Shown here in pieces: positions 1 to 15,000 of a stretch of 64,000 bases of DNA (its first letter is position 1; each line of letters opens with the position of its first letter). The position numbers and the translations under genes were made by a program. Source of the DNA: Symbiodinium sp. CCMP2592 (lineage: Eukaryota; Sar; Dinophyceae; Suessiales; Symbiodiniaceae). The stretch lies in the NCBI GenBank assembly GCA_905221615.1, contig CAJNDT010003235.1, positions 493,275-557,274 of the forward strand, in the 5' to 3' direction. Under the pieces are notes generated by a model. The model was given only the letters and a program-made list of their open reading frames with translations, made no database searches and was not told the DNA's origin.

Positions 1-66
1 GCTAGAAGCAATGCGTCTACAAAGCTAATGATTTAGCACACCCCTCAATGGGAGTTGAAGCGGGTC

Positions 67-93
67 CTTGTAGACACCGCGGCTGCCCATGAC
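67..93 (-). CDS. Arylsulfatase exon 29 (VMGSRGVYK)
   Basis: Encodes VMGSRGVYK, matching the family's EMFGNRxIYHDGW region. Acceptor GCAG|G; donor probably AAG|GACCC. The remaining C-terminal exons lie left of the window. Confidence 0.75.
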
Positions 94-3000
94 CTGCAAA
101 CACGTCAATGCTGCGAAGGTGTATCACCCTTTTACATATTACAGTGCTGTCGTTTTGAGCTGCTGACTAACGTCGTCCGTGCTGAAAGTAGCGAGACCGC
201 CATGACTGCTCTGCCGCTGACGCTGCTACGCGAAATTGTGGCAGCCTAGATTCATATAGGGGCCTTGAAAACTAGAATAGGGTTTTGGGTCCCATTATAC
301 CACAATTAAAACAAGGACACTCCCCCCCCTCCCCCCCTCCAAAAAAAAAGAAAACAAGCATTGGTAATTATTAAGCCCCCTAATACAGAACCCGAATATA
401 GATCCCTGTAATGTTTAAGCACCCGTATGAGATGAAGTTCTTTCACAAAAAAACAGGTCTCCGGCCGGTCCTCGAAGTATTGGGTGCTCTTCCGTCCCAC
501 TGCAGAGGCATTGTTCCTGGGCAGTGCACCCAAAAGAAACGGAGGGCGACATTCCCACGAAGGCTGCGAAACCCTGAAGCCCCTAAACCCTAAATCCCTG
601 CACCCTAAACCCCTAAACCCCTAACCCCTAAACCTTAAAACCCTAAATCCTAAACCGGTAAACCCTAAACCCTAAACCCATCATTTCGTCTGAGTTCCAG
701 GTGTACATCATGGAGACGCCATCAAGAGGCATCCTCGGCTCCAAGGATAGGATTAGGGTTTAGGGCTTAGGGCTTTAGGGTTTAGGGATAGGGGCTTTAC
801 TGTACTTAGACTCCCGGTAAAAGTTGGAATTTCAGCTGTTTCTTAAGGATTAAAGGAACAAAATATTAGAAGATCTTTATAAGTACCCCTGAGGACTACG
901 GGGTTTGGGATCCTTGGGCTCGAAGGATAAGAATAAGATGGGGTTTGGGGTTTGGGGTGCAGGGCTTCCAGGATCAGGGCTTCAACTTCTTTGTCCAGTG
1001 TCCTAGGGGAACTAGACTTTGGGATGATCTCGGGGTCCTGATACCACCAAAATGTTGCAGGATAGCTACTCTACCACTACGCCAGGGACAAGAATATTTA
1101 GACTAGGGCCCTGGTGTATGTTATGACGTAACAGATTTAGGTCTGAAAGGCTTGAGTTGCTCAGGGTTGGTGAGTATGGGGTTGAAGTCAGATCTCAACG
1201 ACTTTAATGTGCAGAGGCCAGGCCAGGATAGGGGCCTTGGTCTTTGAATTGGGTTTGGGAGTACCTGGACCCTACGGAACCTTCCTTTTTAGGGCCCCCG
1301 TAATATGATTTCTTTATATAAGTTCCTAAAAAGGAAGGTTGGGTTAAGGTATAGTATAAGTTTATGTAAGTAGCATGGTCTTCCCCAGAGCCACATACTA
1401 GTCTCTCGGGCCCCATGCTATAGTCAAGCCATCTTCAAGTTCCAGAAACCATAACCTCAAGCGTGAGGCAAAGAAAGGACTCTGAGAATTGACAAAATCC
1501 CAAACCCCAAGGCCGCAAACAGTACTTTGAGGTTCATGGGTTCTTTTAAGTCGGGTTATAAGAGGGTAACTGTACTTATAACCCATATAGGGGGACTTAC
1601 AACCCCACTTAGAACTACCCCTAAACCCTATAGAACCCGTCAAGGAACCCTTACAGGAACCCCATAACCCTAAACCCAAAACCCTGGAAGTTTCTAGAGT
1701 AGCAAGGTCCAGTAAGCGCAGCTCCGTCACTGGGCCGTGCCTTCCACATGCTCTGGCACCTTGATACCAATCGCCTGATGGATGGCAAATGGGATCAAAT
1801 GGTCCTAGGTACTGTTATGGGGGATACTTCCCAAGGGTTTAAGGTTCCGTTAGGGGGTTTAGGGTTCCTTTACGAGGCTTAGGGTTCCTTTATGAAAATT
1901 CTGACTTCCCCAAATCGTAAAAGTAATTCCTGATATAGAAATCCTACATTCTACCATGTAGGTACTTTGGACCCTTTTGGGGGAGTCTCATGTGGATTTA
2001 GCTTCGGCTTGGGGTTTAGGGCTTAGGCCTTATTAGCGCTGAGGGTTTAGAGTTTAGGCTCTAAGGTTAGAATATAAGGTTCCAAAATAAGGCTTCAGGT
2101 TAAGGGCTTAGGGTTTTGGGTTGAGGGTGCAGTATAAGGTTCCAAGAATCAACCGTCCGGCACCCATAATAACCGGTACCTACACTTCCAGATCCTATCC
2201 ATTAAACTACATACCCGAAAATGGGGGTAGCGTATGACCCGACCCCATATGTATGGTGCCCATCTTGGACTAGTGAGGTGGTCTTTGGGAGGTCTAGCGA
2301 ACTTGAGGGTTGCTTCTCACACCCAAAGCCAGCCCAGCACCATACGCAGGATCTAAAATCACCTGAGGCTTGAGGAACCCATCTGCAAAGCAGTCAAGCC
2401 CTAAATCACCCGAAATGCCAAACTAGGTGCCGATGTCAAGAACCCCCAAAATTATTTATAGCCAGGGATCTATACTACCACCAATAAGGGAAAGAAAAAA
2501 TTACCCCAAATCGATACCTAGCATTAAACCTAGCAAAGACCAGGTTGAGTTTCGAGACCGGCGCAAAAGGTTGATTTGCTTCTGCGCGAACTTGAGTTCA
2601 ATCGAAGCCATACCCTGACATAACTTGGGTACTGTCTCCACCCTGTGACAGTCGGTATTATGTGTCATCATAAGGTCATCATTACTGTTGGCATGAATAT
2701 TAAGATTTCTTAATAATATATTTCTATTGTTTATATATATATATATATATATGCTACAGGGTAGGGTCAGAATCCAAGATATAATTTTGGGCCTTGGAGT
2801 AACCATGGAGAAAAAAGGCATAAACTCATATTTCATTCTGGCTCCTTTAGGCAAGAGGTGCAAAAGAAGCATTAAACCATTGCAGCAAGCTTCGAACTGT
2901 GGTGTTCCCCTTGTGGAATGGTTGGGTGCCGTGGGCTGCATGTTGAGGCTTCAAGTTTCAGCGGGGGGCGGGGCGAGAGACCGCACGGCGTGCGACCATA

Positions 3001-6000
3001 TGTAGGGTCCATAAACACTAGAACAGGGTCTTGGAACATATCCTACCTAGGATGCCCAGTAACCTAGGAATAAAACGGGCTCCCTTTTTGGTATTGGGCA
3101 CCTTACTAAGGAATCTGGGACTACAAAAAGGGAATCTACCATACTGGAAGAAGCACGATAAAGGGATATCATATCACCGCCACAAGCTCAGACATCCACT
3201 TGTTGCTCCAGCTCCTACACCCTAAACGTACACCCCAAGGCCCCAAACCTAATCCGCGACACCGAAACCCCCGAACCCTCTTCTTCAACAACCGGGCCCC
3301 AAAAAGTTCAAACTTTCTAAGATAGAGCTAATATATACGGCCAAAAAGTTTAAAGTTCCCCCGTTCGCTATCTAAGCAAACAAAATCGCCGAACCTTAAA
3401 GCCTGTAAGACTCTGGAAACCGTGGAGACTGTCTGTAAAAGCCACTCGAGGCTCGTTTCCGTAAATCTAGACACCTGAACTCTACAGTAGAAGCCCAAAA
3501 GTTAGAAACCCCAGAGCCTCCATCCTTAAGAGTAATGTATAGGGAATCCCAGCACTATTTGGCCTTAATCCAGTTTCCAACTTTCCAGGGTTTGCCCTAG
3601 ATCCCCAAAACCTCACCTCTAAAGGGACCCTTACGTTCTACAGGGGTTCTATAGGGTTCCTTTAAAGGGATCTACAAGGGTTCCTGTAAGGGATCGACCT
3701 TAGATCCCCAACTTTATGGGTTTTGCTGTAAGACCCCTCATCCTCTAGGCCCCTCAACCCTGGGGTGTAGGGTTTAGGGAATTTAGGGGTTAGCTAGGGC
3801 TTAGGGTTCCTTAAAGGGATCTATAGGGATTTCTTTCAAGGGATCCATAAGGGATCTATAGGTCTGTAGGGTTTAGGGTTTAGGGGTTTAGGGTTTGTTT
3901 ATGATTTAGGGGTTTAGGGTCTCGGGTTTAAAACCTTCAAACCCTGCCTCGTAGATTGTTGGCACGATGTCGCAGACATGGTGGAATTGGGATCGCGGAG
4001 TTGAATCCTAGCGCGGCTTCTGCTTCAAGTAGGTCCCACTGAGCCAAAACGTTTAGGGATTCAGGGGTAGGGGGTTCAGGATTTAGTAATTTGGGGATTA
4101 GGTTTCAAGGGTCAGTTCCGCCTAAGTGTTTCAGAGGTTAGGCTTCGGCACTTCAAGCACCGCTCGATCTACCCATCCTTATTACACCACATCTAGAAAT
4201 CCTAAAGCTCAAACCTCAATCCAAATCCTAAACCCCTGAACCGTTCTTTAGCCTCAAACCCTAAGCCACTCAGCCCTGCGTTGATATGGAAGCTTTCAAA
4301 AATAGGGGGCCCGAATGTAGTACCCTAAATAGTAGGATCCTCATTATAAGGACCCCAAAATACTGTAAGGTACCCAAAATTTTCGGAAACCCTAAACCCT
4401 AAACCCTGTATAGAACCCTTAGAGATCCCTTTACGGAGCCTGTATAGATCCCTTTAAGGTACCCCTACTTTTCGGAAACTCCCCCAAAATGGCATCACTC
4501 TACACCAGGAGCTTTGCAGCGAAAAAAAGGCCCCGGTCTGAGCTCATCTCTGACTTCCCAGAGGCTCCAATATCCCTTAATTAAGGGTTTAGGGTTTAGG
4601 GTTTAGGGTTTAGGGGATTCTAACATCCCTTAATTAAGGGTTTAGGGTTTAGGGTTTAGGGTTTAGGGTTCTTTGCTCCTAGGATCCCTTAATTAAGGAA
4701 TCTACCTTAAATTACAAGCGGACCCCTTATATGATTTAAGGAATCTCCCTTAATCAAGGGATATACCTTAACTATTATAATAGGATCTCTTATATGATTT
4801 AAGGAATATTCCTTAATTAAGGGATGTTGGAGTCTCTGAGAATTCACCAACCGTGTCCCAAGCATCGAGAAGGAGTTTTTCGGGTTAGAGGCTAATACTA
4901 AAGGTTCAAAGTTCAGGCTGTACCTTAACCTACCCAAACAAGGACCCCTTGCCTTAACCCCAAATGACCCACCTTTTAAAGACATATATAAAGAATCATA
5001 TTAGAAAACCCTAAGAAGGGCAGGTTCCTTAGGGTTCCGGTAGAGGCCACATGCCACATACCTGCAAGGCCTGGAGCTTGCTCTGGCGGGTTCTATAGTA
5101 ACCACCCTCCCTTACTAGACCAGAGAAACCTAGGAATATATGAGAAGGGTGCCCCTTTTTGGTTTAAATGGTGTTAAGGGAACCTGAAGCCTAAAAAAAG
5201 GGAATAAGGGCTTACTCCGGGTCTTCGGAGAATATGACAATGGCCCCAAACCCCGGAGTTGTAAACCCCAAACCCTAAGGCCCAAACCCTCATTCCTCCT
5301 AAACCTGGAAGACGATACTTGGAGGGTCGGGGGACTTAGTCACTGTTTATTTTAGGGACTTATAAGTACCATAACCCCAACTAGGGTCCCTTTTAGGGTA
5401 CTTTTAAGTCTACGTACTACCTACTTACTAAGTCCCCCGACCCTCCAAGTAGCTCTTCCTGAGCTAAAGCAGCATTCGTCCCAAGACGATGGTATGGTTA
5501 CATTAACGAAGCCTTGGCGAATAATGTTGGTAGTTGTTCAAGCACCTATAATATCACCCCATAAAAATCCGAGAAGGACCCCAGCTTTATCTTACGACCC
5601 AGGGTCATGCTTGATGACGTTTGGCCAGGACATAACCAGCGGAGTTCCTCGGCGAATGGACTCTATGGGGGTTTGGGGGTCAAAGGGTTTAGTGCATAGA
5701 GCTTAGGCAGTTTAAGGTCAGGGTTTAGGGCTCAAGGGGTCAAGGGTTAAGGGGCTTAGTGTTTAGGGCTTTGGAGGTTTAGCGGTTTAGGGTCAAGTAC
5801 AGGGGTGTAGGGCTTTGGGGTTTGGGGTTTGGGGTTATCCTATGGGCCGCACAAACTATATAACTTCTTCACGCTGCAGACTGATGCTTCTCTTTCCAAG
5901 TTGGGTTGGATGTTGTTGAGGCTTTTCTAGATTCTAAGGCCCCTAACCCGAAAGCCTGATCCATAAACAAAACCCCAAACCCTAAACCCTTCAACCCTGA

Positions 6001-9000
6001 ACCCTAGCGCCTAAGAGCCCCCAAACACACATCCTCCAACCTGATTGGCCCACCCTGAGCCGCCAGCAGGCAAGCCTACACTCCTAAACGCACCAAAAAC
6101 CTCACGTGCTCTTGGACTCTGAACCTCAAACCCCCAACTACAATCCTCGAGGCCAAAATCTCCACAGACACCTCTAAAACCTAAGGCCCTGAACACTGCC
6201 ATAAGAACTCGCAACCCTGATTGTTTACAATCAAGCTTAGCCCCTCCAACCCCTGAAGCCTGAAACCCATAAAGCCATCTCTTCCACAGCTTGCCGAGGC
6301 TCTTGTGCCGCCGAAGTGAGCAGCGACCAACTTTGTGCTCCTCGACGCTAGGAGGTGTAAGGATTCGGGGGGTAAGGCTTGGGGTTTAGGAACTCGGGTT
6401 TGGCGGGTATTTCTGGGATGCAGGGCTGAGAAGGGGGCCTGGGGGTTTTGAGTTGAGCCTTCAAGGCTTGTGGTGGCGAGGTCCGGCTTTTGGGTGACTG
6501 TACATGGAGGTTCAGGGGTAGTTATAAGAGGGGTTACAAGTCCCCTAATATAGGTTCTAAGTATAGTTACCCTACTTCTAACCCTACTTATAAGTACCCA
6601 ATGAACCTCCAAGTGCCGGAGCAGCCAACACCCGAAGCGAACAAAACTGCACAAGCAAACAAAGGAAAAGCTTTTGCCAGGGAGACTATTTCGAATTCTT
6701 CGCCCTACGATCATTCGCGACTCTCATTAGTAAGATTATGATCATTATGAACATGGTGATTAATTCTTCTTATTATTATTATCAGTCGTGACTATCATGA
6801 TTAAGATTATGGTCACATTCATGACTATCCTGTTTATGATGATGATCATTATGACTGTGGTGATTATGATTACTAGTAGCGCTGCCATTATATATTCGGG
6901 CCTCTGGGTAGGGTATAGGGGCTGAGGGTGAAGAACTTAGGGTGCAGGGTCTTAGGGTTTGAGTCTTCAGGCTAAGAGCTTTCGGGTTTAGGGTTTAGGT
7001 TGGGTCTAAGGCCTCAACGGGACAGAAGAGGCGGCCAAAACGAAAAGAACAGGCTCTGTGTTTGAAGCTGACTGCAGGCAAAAATGAAGCGCAATATCGG
7101 GACCTGGATATTTACCGCTAAAGTCCTACAGACCCTACCACAACGGACCCACCCTCCAATCGAACTCTTATAGAAGGCCTTAAGGTGCCATTCGGTACCC
7201 TGCAAGATACACTCCAAGGTATCCTTAAAGGTACCCTAAACTACACTTCAAGGTAGCCTGAAAGGTACCCTAACCCTCCTTAAACGTACCCTTAGAGGTA
7301 CATGTCAAGGTTCCCTGAAAGGTACCCTTCTTGAAGGATCCCTTAAAGGTACCCTTCAACCCTAAACCCTAAACCCCTAAACTCTAAACCCCGAACCCTA
7401 AGCCCCCGCAAGGATCCCTTAAGGGCCCCCCACCCCCTCGAGCTGAGTGGCTTGAACGGCGTGTCCAGAGCCCATGCCCAGGAGCTATGGTACATGTTGT
7501 CCACGTGCCTTTTTGGGCTTTAGGGTTTTTAGGGTTTATAGGGTTTATAGGGTTTATAGGGCTTATAGGGCTTTTAGGGCTTATTGGGTTTATAGGGTTT
7601 ATAGGGTTTATAAGGTTTATTGGGTTTATAGGGTTTATTGGGTTTATAGGGTTTATAGGGTTTAGCATTTTGGGGGTCTGGTCGTTTGAGGGCTTTAGGG
7701 CTTCAGGTTTGCGGCTGTCAGGGCTAGGGACTCTGCGTTGTCTTCTGCTGTGCCTAAGTGTCTACCGGGACCCCAAGGAACCTACCTTTTTTAGGGTTCC
7801 CTAATATGAATTCTTGCTATAAGTCCCTAAACAGGTAGGTTATTTGGGGTTAAGGTCGGGTTTAGAGAATTCTTTCTGGTTCAAGTCCTGATGTCGTTTG
7901 TGCGGTTTTGTGCAGCTTTGGGCGGGTTTGGGCAGGTTTTGGGTGGGTTTTGCTGTTTGCTTCCGCTCGGTTGATATTAGTTCCGTGGCTGCTTTGGCGG
8001 GGATGCGGCTGCTACGGAACGAAATTGCAAGGGAGCGAGCCGGAAACTGATTCCCGGAAACACACCCCCGGCCCGGAAACTCAATCCCAGTCCGGGATAC
8101 AGAATTCCGGAAGCATGCCAGCCCACCACCAAGACCAATTTGATTTTGGAATCTGTTGGCGTTGGGCATCAAAGCCGCAAACCCCAAGCGCTCCACAGAC
8201 AAACACACATTTGCCCTCATAAAAAGTATGTACATATACATATACATATATATATATATACATACGAAATTTGAGCCCCTTTGGGTGATCCTACAAACCC
8301 GACTTAGCCATGCAGCTCGAACCACTACAGTCGGTTGCTCACGCCACTACACCCACACCCGAAAACCGTCGTGCCTTAAGGGCACACACAGCATCCGATC
8401 CTATTTCTGAGCTAATTGTGGCCGCTGTAGTAACACGCCAGTGAAACCTTACGAAACAATTATTCTGAAGAAGCTGGAAGATCGCACCAGGAGTTTACGG
8501 GTCTAGGGCTTCAGGGCTTAGGGCTTGAATTTGGTTTAGCATTTGGGGGTCTGGTCGTTTTGGGGCTTCAGGGCTCAGGGTTTACGACTTTCATGGTGAA
8601 GAACAATGCGTTGTCTTCTGCGTTGTGCCTACTTGTCTACCTGGACCCTGAGGAACCTACCTTCTTTAGGTTCCCTACTTTGATTTCTTGACATAAATCC
8701 TTGAAAAGGTAGGTTATTTGGGGTTACGGTAGCCATGATGCTTGGAGCCCAGAGCATCCAGTCCGCCGAAATCCCGGTTCAAGACCTGCACCAACAGGGG
8801 ACACCAGGCTGATATGCGGTTCCTTTTTGGGTTTAGGGTTTCTTTGTGCTTCGGGGAAGCCCCTAAACTCAAACACGCGTGACCAAACATCCGAAACCGC
8901 AGGCTAGGCACAACAGCTGCCTGATTTGCAATCCGGTTGCTGATAACTACCCCTGGGCCTTCGAATTGTCAGCATTTTGGCCTCGAGGGCTGTGTTTTTT

Positions 9001-12000
9001 AAGCGAAAGGGCCTGAAGTGTTGTTAAGTGCCAAGTTGATTTCGGAATATATTATCATATGAGAGTTTCCGAAAATAGGGGACCCTAACATAATACCCTA
9101 AACAGTAGGATCCTTATTATAAGGACCCCTAAATAAGGTACCCCTATTTTCAGAAACCCCCATATAAATCGAGGCAGGGCGCTGTTGGGTTTGAGGTTTG
9201 GGCCCGGGCTTCGTGGGCTTGGCTAAATGCTCCCTGTACAGTTGAATAAAGCCCTATAACGAAACCCTATAAAACGCCATAAAGCCATACAAACCCCTTC
9301 GGACCCTGCATGAACACCTACGTATAGCGACCTGTAAAAAACACCTAAACATTCAGAAACCCCTAAAGCACCCCAAGTACTTCGGGTAACTTCACAAAGC
9401 TGTTAACCCTAAACCCTAAACCATAAAAAATGAACCCTAAACCCTAAACCCTTGAAGTCCTCGATTTGAAGCTCCGCAGTGCTTGGCAGCCCGTTCTCTG
9501 CGATGAGCTCGTCGATGGTGCCTTTGGCGCTTTGACGGTTTGGGTTTAGTTTTTAGGATTCAGGGCTTAGTTTTAGGGTTAAGGGTTTCGGAGCTTTCAA
9601 GGTGTACTTGGCGGTTCAGGGGTGGTTATAAGTGGGGTTATAAGTCGCCTTGTATGGGTCATAAGTTATAAGTATAGTTACCCTGCTTATAATAACACTT
9701 TGAACCTCCAAGTAGAGTTTTAACGTCTGAGGGATTAAGTTCAGGGTCTGGGCTTTGGGGTCCAAGTTTAGTCTTTTCGGGTCTTTCATGTTTAAGGCTT
9801 TGTAAGACCTTTTAGGGCTTTGGAGGTTAGTAATTTAGATGCGCTCGGGTTTCAGTCAAGGGCTTCAGGGTTTGAGGTTTGGGGTGAGGGTTTAGGGTCG
9901 CGGGTGCCTGGGGTGTAGGGTGTCGGGCTTATTGCGTTAAGGCGGGCGATTTAGCAGGTTGGGTGGTTGATTTGGGGTGTGATGTTTGGTAAACCCCTGA
10001 CCCTAAACCCTAAAGCCCTAAACGCTAGTCCCTAAACCCTAAACCGTTTGGGGCTGCAGGTTCACAGGTCGCCCTAAAGGAGCACACAAGCTAAAGTAGC
10101 CAGAGACCTGGTTCGTTATGTATACAGCCAAGTAGGGCAATTCTAAGCGTAATGTAGACCTGGATGAATAACACCTTTTCTTAAAAGGCCCTGGTATGAA
10201 GATCCGCAATAAAACGCCTTTATCAGATAGGAGTTAAGGAAATTCTTACCCCAAACCATAAACCCCTCAACTCTAAACCCCCAATACCCCCAAAACCCTA
10301 AACACTGCACCGCCTAACCCCTAAACCCCTAAACCCTATAGACCTATAGATCCCTTACGGATCCCTTGAAAGGAATCTCTATAGATCCCTTTAAGGAACT
10401 CTAAGCCCTCAACCCCCTGAGCCCGCTTTGGAGTGAGACGTGGGCTGAAGGGTCGCCGGGGCTTGGGCTTTAGGGCTCTTAGGGTTTAGGGTGAGGGATT
10501 TCGGGTTCAGGGCATTGAAGCTTTAGGGCGTTATATAGGGTTTTTTTTATAGTGCAATGATATAGGGTTTAGGAATTAGGGTTTAGGGCTTACGGGTTAG
10601 GCTTTAGGCTTTCGGGCCATAAGGTTTGGGGTTTAGGGTTGGGGGTTTTCTCGTTTTGGACGGCTCCTTTTCGGTCTGCATGGGGTTTAGGGTTTAGACT
10701 TTAGGGATTGGGGTCCCGGGTTAAATTGAAGGTTGCGTTGTTCGATTCCAGCGGGCGTTTCTTGAGAACTACCGGCTTGAAGCACGGCTTAGTCTCAGGC
10801 GAATAGTTTAGAATCTCTAAACTAAACCCCTTAGAACCACAATGAAAAAATAATATTCTCTTGGGTTTTAACATGAACAACCAATCCTAAGGAGACTATA
10901 GTAAAGTGTAGTTACCAACACAAACATCGTCCGACCTATATAGCATAAGCAGTAAGCCCAAGGGGCCATGCTGACCTTCGGCAGAGGCTCCGTTGTCACC
11001 AAGGATGTAGATCACCTGGGCTTGCCCAGAAACTGATTCGATAGCAAACCTGCAATGTCAAAATCATTTAAATGAGGATCCTTGCTATAAGGTGCCCCTG
11101 CAAGAGGTCCAAAGACATACCAGAATTATTTCCTAGGGTTCCTTGTGGTAATTATACAATAAAAACCCCAAACCCAATCCATTTTTCCATTCGCTGCGGT
11201 AGAGCTCAATTCCAGCGCTCGCCTATGCATATAAATTCTGGTGAAACTCATCCGCCTGGAGTGCGAAAACCGAAACTCTTGAACTCGAAGCCCGTTGCTC
11301 TAAGCCACTCCCGAGCCGGACCGAGGGCATTACAAACGCCAGGGCAGATGAAGTGACAGGGCCGACTGGCGGCGGCAGAGTTATTCAGGGCCTTGTACTG
11401 GGGAACGATTTGTATGACTGTGGGAAACCAGGTGCCCCTGTACTAAAAATAACGGCCGACACCCCCTCCAAAACCCTGAACCTTGAATCCGAAATTCTTC
11501 TAGTCGCAAGTCGTAAGAAACCCAGCGCCGTATCATTACGAATTATTCAGATCCCTCTGTTAGCCCCCTTTATAGAACCTGAAAAGAGCCCTGATGGAGC
11601 TCTTTCAGGCCCCTCTGCCTCTGTGAAACCCGAGCACCAAAACTTTAAGAATAAGAAAGCTCCCAACTTTAAAAACTACACCCTACGCCCGAAACCCTAA
11701 ACTAAGAAAACCCTTAACCCTAAACCCCTAAGCCCCTAAACCCTACAGATCCCCTCATGGATCCATTTAAAGGAAAGCCCTATGGATCCTTTTAAACCCT
11801 TGTAAATCTTAGACCCTCCATAACCCTGGAAAATCCGGCAGCCCAGCAGCCAAAGTGTTGTTGAAAAGCCCTTGGCGCTCCAGCTCCTGAAGCTTCCCGG
11901 GACGCGGGGGTGGGGGGGGGTTTAGGACCTAGGGTTTTAGGGTTTAGGGCCTATAGGGTTCTAGGGTTTAGGGGTTAGGATGTTAGAGCTTAGAGTCTAG

Positions 12001-15000
12001 AGGTTAGGTTTTTGTAGATTTTTGCAGGCTTCAAGGGCTTAAGGGCCTAAGGGTTTCAGGGCTTAAGAGTCTGGAGTCTACATGTTTAAGGGCTTAGGGC
12101 TTAAGTTTAGGGTTTAGGGTGACAGGGTTGCAGGGCTTAGGGGCCTAGGGGCTTAACTTAGGGGTTTATGTAAGGGTTTCCGAAAATTAGGGGTACCTTA
12201 TTTAGGGGTCCTTAGTCCTTCTAATAAGGATCCTACTGTTTAGGGTACTCGCCTTCGGAAACTCCCATGTAAGGGTTTAGGGAGCGTGGAAGCGAAGGGT
12301 TGTCATTGTTGTTTTCGAAGAGGGCTCATTGCTTGCCTTTGGTTAGTAGGGAATGGAGGAATGGCAGTAATAGTCGTTATAATTGTACCCCATTCCCTAC
12401 TAACCCAAGATAAGATTGAGGCTTTGATCAGGGTCTGGCCAGTGTGTGTTACATGCTGTTCTCCACGGGTTTTAAGAAGGCTTCGCCGGGCTCTCTTACC
12501 TTAGACCCGAAATGTAAACCCGAAATCGTGGATATGGTTTGGTAAAGTTTTGTATGCTGCTGTATTGACTTGTGCAGAATTTCTGAGGCCTTAAACCCTC
12601 AAACCTGAACCCTTGGCTACTTAAGATCGAGGCTCCAGCGTTCCAGGTTTAGGGTGTAAGGTTATAGGGTTTGGGTTTAAGGTTTAGGGTTTGGGGGTTG
12701 TGGTTTGGGCTTGCGTGCTACCTTGAAGGAAGCCAGTACACATGCATCCCACACCACACTCTGGAAAAAAGTCATGTTGTCATGCCTCCCATCTAGGTGG
12801 CCCAAGCACCGCTCCAGACCTGACTGCCTTGCGACATCAAACTAACGAGTAGCGCCCGTCGGATCCATGCCAAGTCTTGCCGGCTGTTGCCACTTCCCCA
12901 GAGGCACGAAACTGATTCGCGCTCCCACGCCATATCATCTAAGCTCAGACGGACCGCCGCGGCGTGGACATTCGGTGCGAGGAACATCAGGCGAGCCTTG
13001 ACCGCTACGACTCGAATCGAGCCTGTCTGCAGGCTTTCTTGCGCTTCTTCTAGTCAGTCAAGTAGTTGGCGAGATTCTTGGATGCGCCGACGAACATCCA
13101 CTGTGCCGATGTTGTTTGGCACCTGGTACTGTTCTCCCCTTCCGGATATTTCACTTGGACGTCCTTAGTTTTCAGCAAGTCGCAAAACTCCGGTGTAGGC
13201 ACCGACTGCTCCACTACTAGTGGGTCGGCTGTAGTGCCTCACTGAGGCAATAAACTCTTCATACTGCCCACATGGAATGTCTGCCTCTTGAAGGCCCAAT
13301 ACTCCAGTTACTCTAACTCATCAGGGGGGTCGGTTGGAGGGGGGTACGTGGCCTGAATACCTATCATAAGGTCTTAATGAGTACCCCCCCTCCCCCTACC
13401 CCCCTAAGGATCCCTGTGGCTTACGCGACCTGATGGCTCTTACTAAGCCGTGAACCTCGCCTTCAACCAGAACAGCCCGAAAGCTGCAGCTGCATTACAG
13501 CAAACACAAAAAGTTGGAAAACGGATTAAGGGCAAATAGTGCTGGGATTCCCTAAACCATAGTCTTAAGGATTGAGGCTATTGGGTTTCAACTCTTGGGC
13601 TTCTACTATAGCAGTCCTCGATGACCTTGCCATCCTGCGTATCCGTATGCTCGAGATAGCCGGCATACACCTGCAGCAGACAAACAACTGATATCCTAAA
13701 ACTAAAAGTATCCCTGATAGTACCCTTTTTTGTATCCCTTACAGTAACAACCCTCATCATCGTAGCCCTTGTAGTAGCCCTTAGTCGTAGCCTGAAGGTA
13801 ACCCCCCACAACTCTCCAGGAGTAGCAGTTTGCTAAGCATTCGATTATCCCAAACTGACTGTCTAAACCCAGAAAATCCAAATCCTAAGCCCTACATCTT
13901 AGGGTTTAGGATTTAGGATTTAGGGTTTAGGGCTAAACCCTGAACCCCTAAACCCCGAATCCAATCCTAACCCACAGCTCCTAAAGCCTACACCCCACCG
14001 AACCCCAAACTCATCAATCCGAACCCCAAACTCCTAGATTGATACCGTAATGTATATAGGGGCCTCAATAAGGCTAATGATTAGAATAGGGGCTGGGGGC
14101 ATGTTGCACTATGCTCATAATAAGGAACCCTCAAACCTCAAAACCCTGTTCTAGTTATTACGGCCCCTCATGGAGAACCCTATTATTGATCCCCTATAGA
14201 CCCCTTTTAAAGGAACCCCACTCAGATCATTAAGGCCCCTACGTTAACACTTCCTCATTCAACGGCCCAGCCTCAACGAGACGCAGCTGGAAGGCCTTCT
14301 CTGATTCGGGGATGTCCTCCCACCTAGAAGGCTTCATGGGATGGCTTTAGACTTAGGTTTTAGGGTTTTAGGGTTTGCGGGTTAGGGTTTAGGGTTTAGC
14401 GTTTAGGGCTTAAGGCTTCAGGGGCTTAAGGGCTAGGATCGTTGAATGAGAGGGGCTGTTATTGCTAAAAGGTCCTCCCATAAAAAGCTAACGACATGTA
14501 CTGCCATGTCGTGCTAGGTCGGTGGGGCCACTACTTCGAGGAAACAAGGACCCTAAACTCTAAACCCGACTAAGGCAATAATAGAGTTAATCACCAGACA
14601 AACAGCTTCAACCGTAGCCAACACCCCGCAAAGAAAAGAGTCATTGCGGCAGAAGCACTTCTGCATTGTGGGATCAATGGCCGTCAGCTCCTGGTAAGCT
14701 CCAAGTTGTTACTGCTTCGCTCTTGGGTTTCAGCTTGGGGGCTTAGGGTTGAGAGTTTGTTGGTTTGAGGGTTTAGGGGTTTTAGGGTCTAGGGGTTGAG
14801 AGTTTAGAGTTCGGGGTTTAAGGGCCCAGGGCCGAAAATTTAGGGTTTGGGGGCTTCAGGCTTTGGAGTTTAGGGCTGAGGGTTTGCGGCCTCAATGGTT
14901 CAGAGTGGGGTGTTTTGGCGTCCACGACACGAAGCCCTTTACATTCATGTCCGGCACTTTGGGGAAAGTCAGTTTAGCCTCCGGAGTTTGGTGCAGTGAA

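Larger units (their letters stand above)
4008..5606 (-). other. Intron 24
   Basis: Contains a worn IR-A copy (4288-4391), the TTAATTAA palindrome block with TTTAGGG arrays (4565-4835), an IR-I element (5111-5222) and an IR-C element (5316-5451). Confidence 0.6.
7509..8741 (-). other. Intron 21
   Basis: GGGTTTATA array (7517-7665), IR-M elements (7779-7841 and 8654-8715) and a (TA)n run (8237-8262). No recognised coding sequence. Confidence 0.6.
11887..13616 (-). other. Intron 17
   Basis: TTTAGGG tracts (11920-12160), IR-A copy (12172-12266), palindrome 12341-12404, a worn coding relic (12793-13320) and a GTTCGATTCC-free C-rich stretch (13380-13406). Confidence 0.55.

Noticed and set aside
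1040..1095. tRNA A-box-like TGGCGTAGTGG on the minus strand
   Set aside because: No B box and no cloverleaf.
2160..2230. tRNA-like stretch on the minus strand
   Set aside because: A-box-like words are present but the arms do not pair.
10737..10757. tRNA B-box-like GTTCGATTCCA
   Set aside because: No matching A box, T stem or acceptor stem around it.
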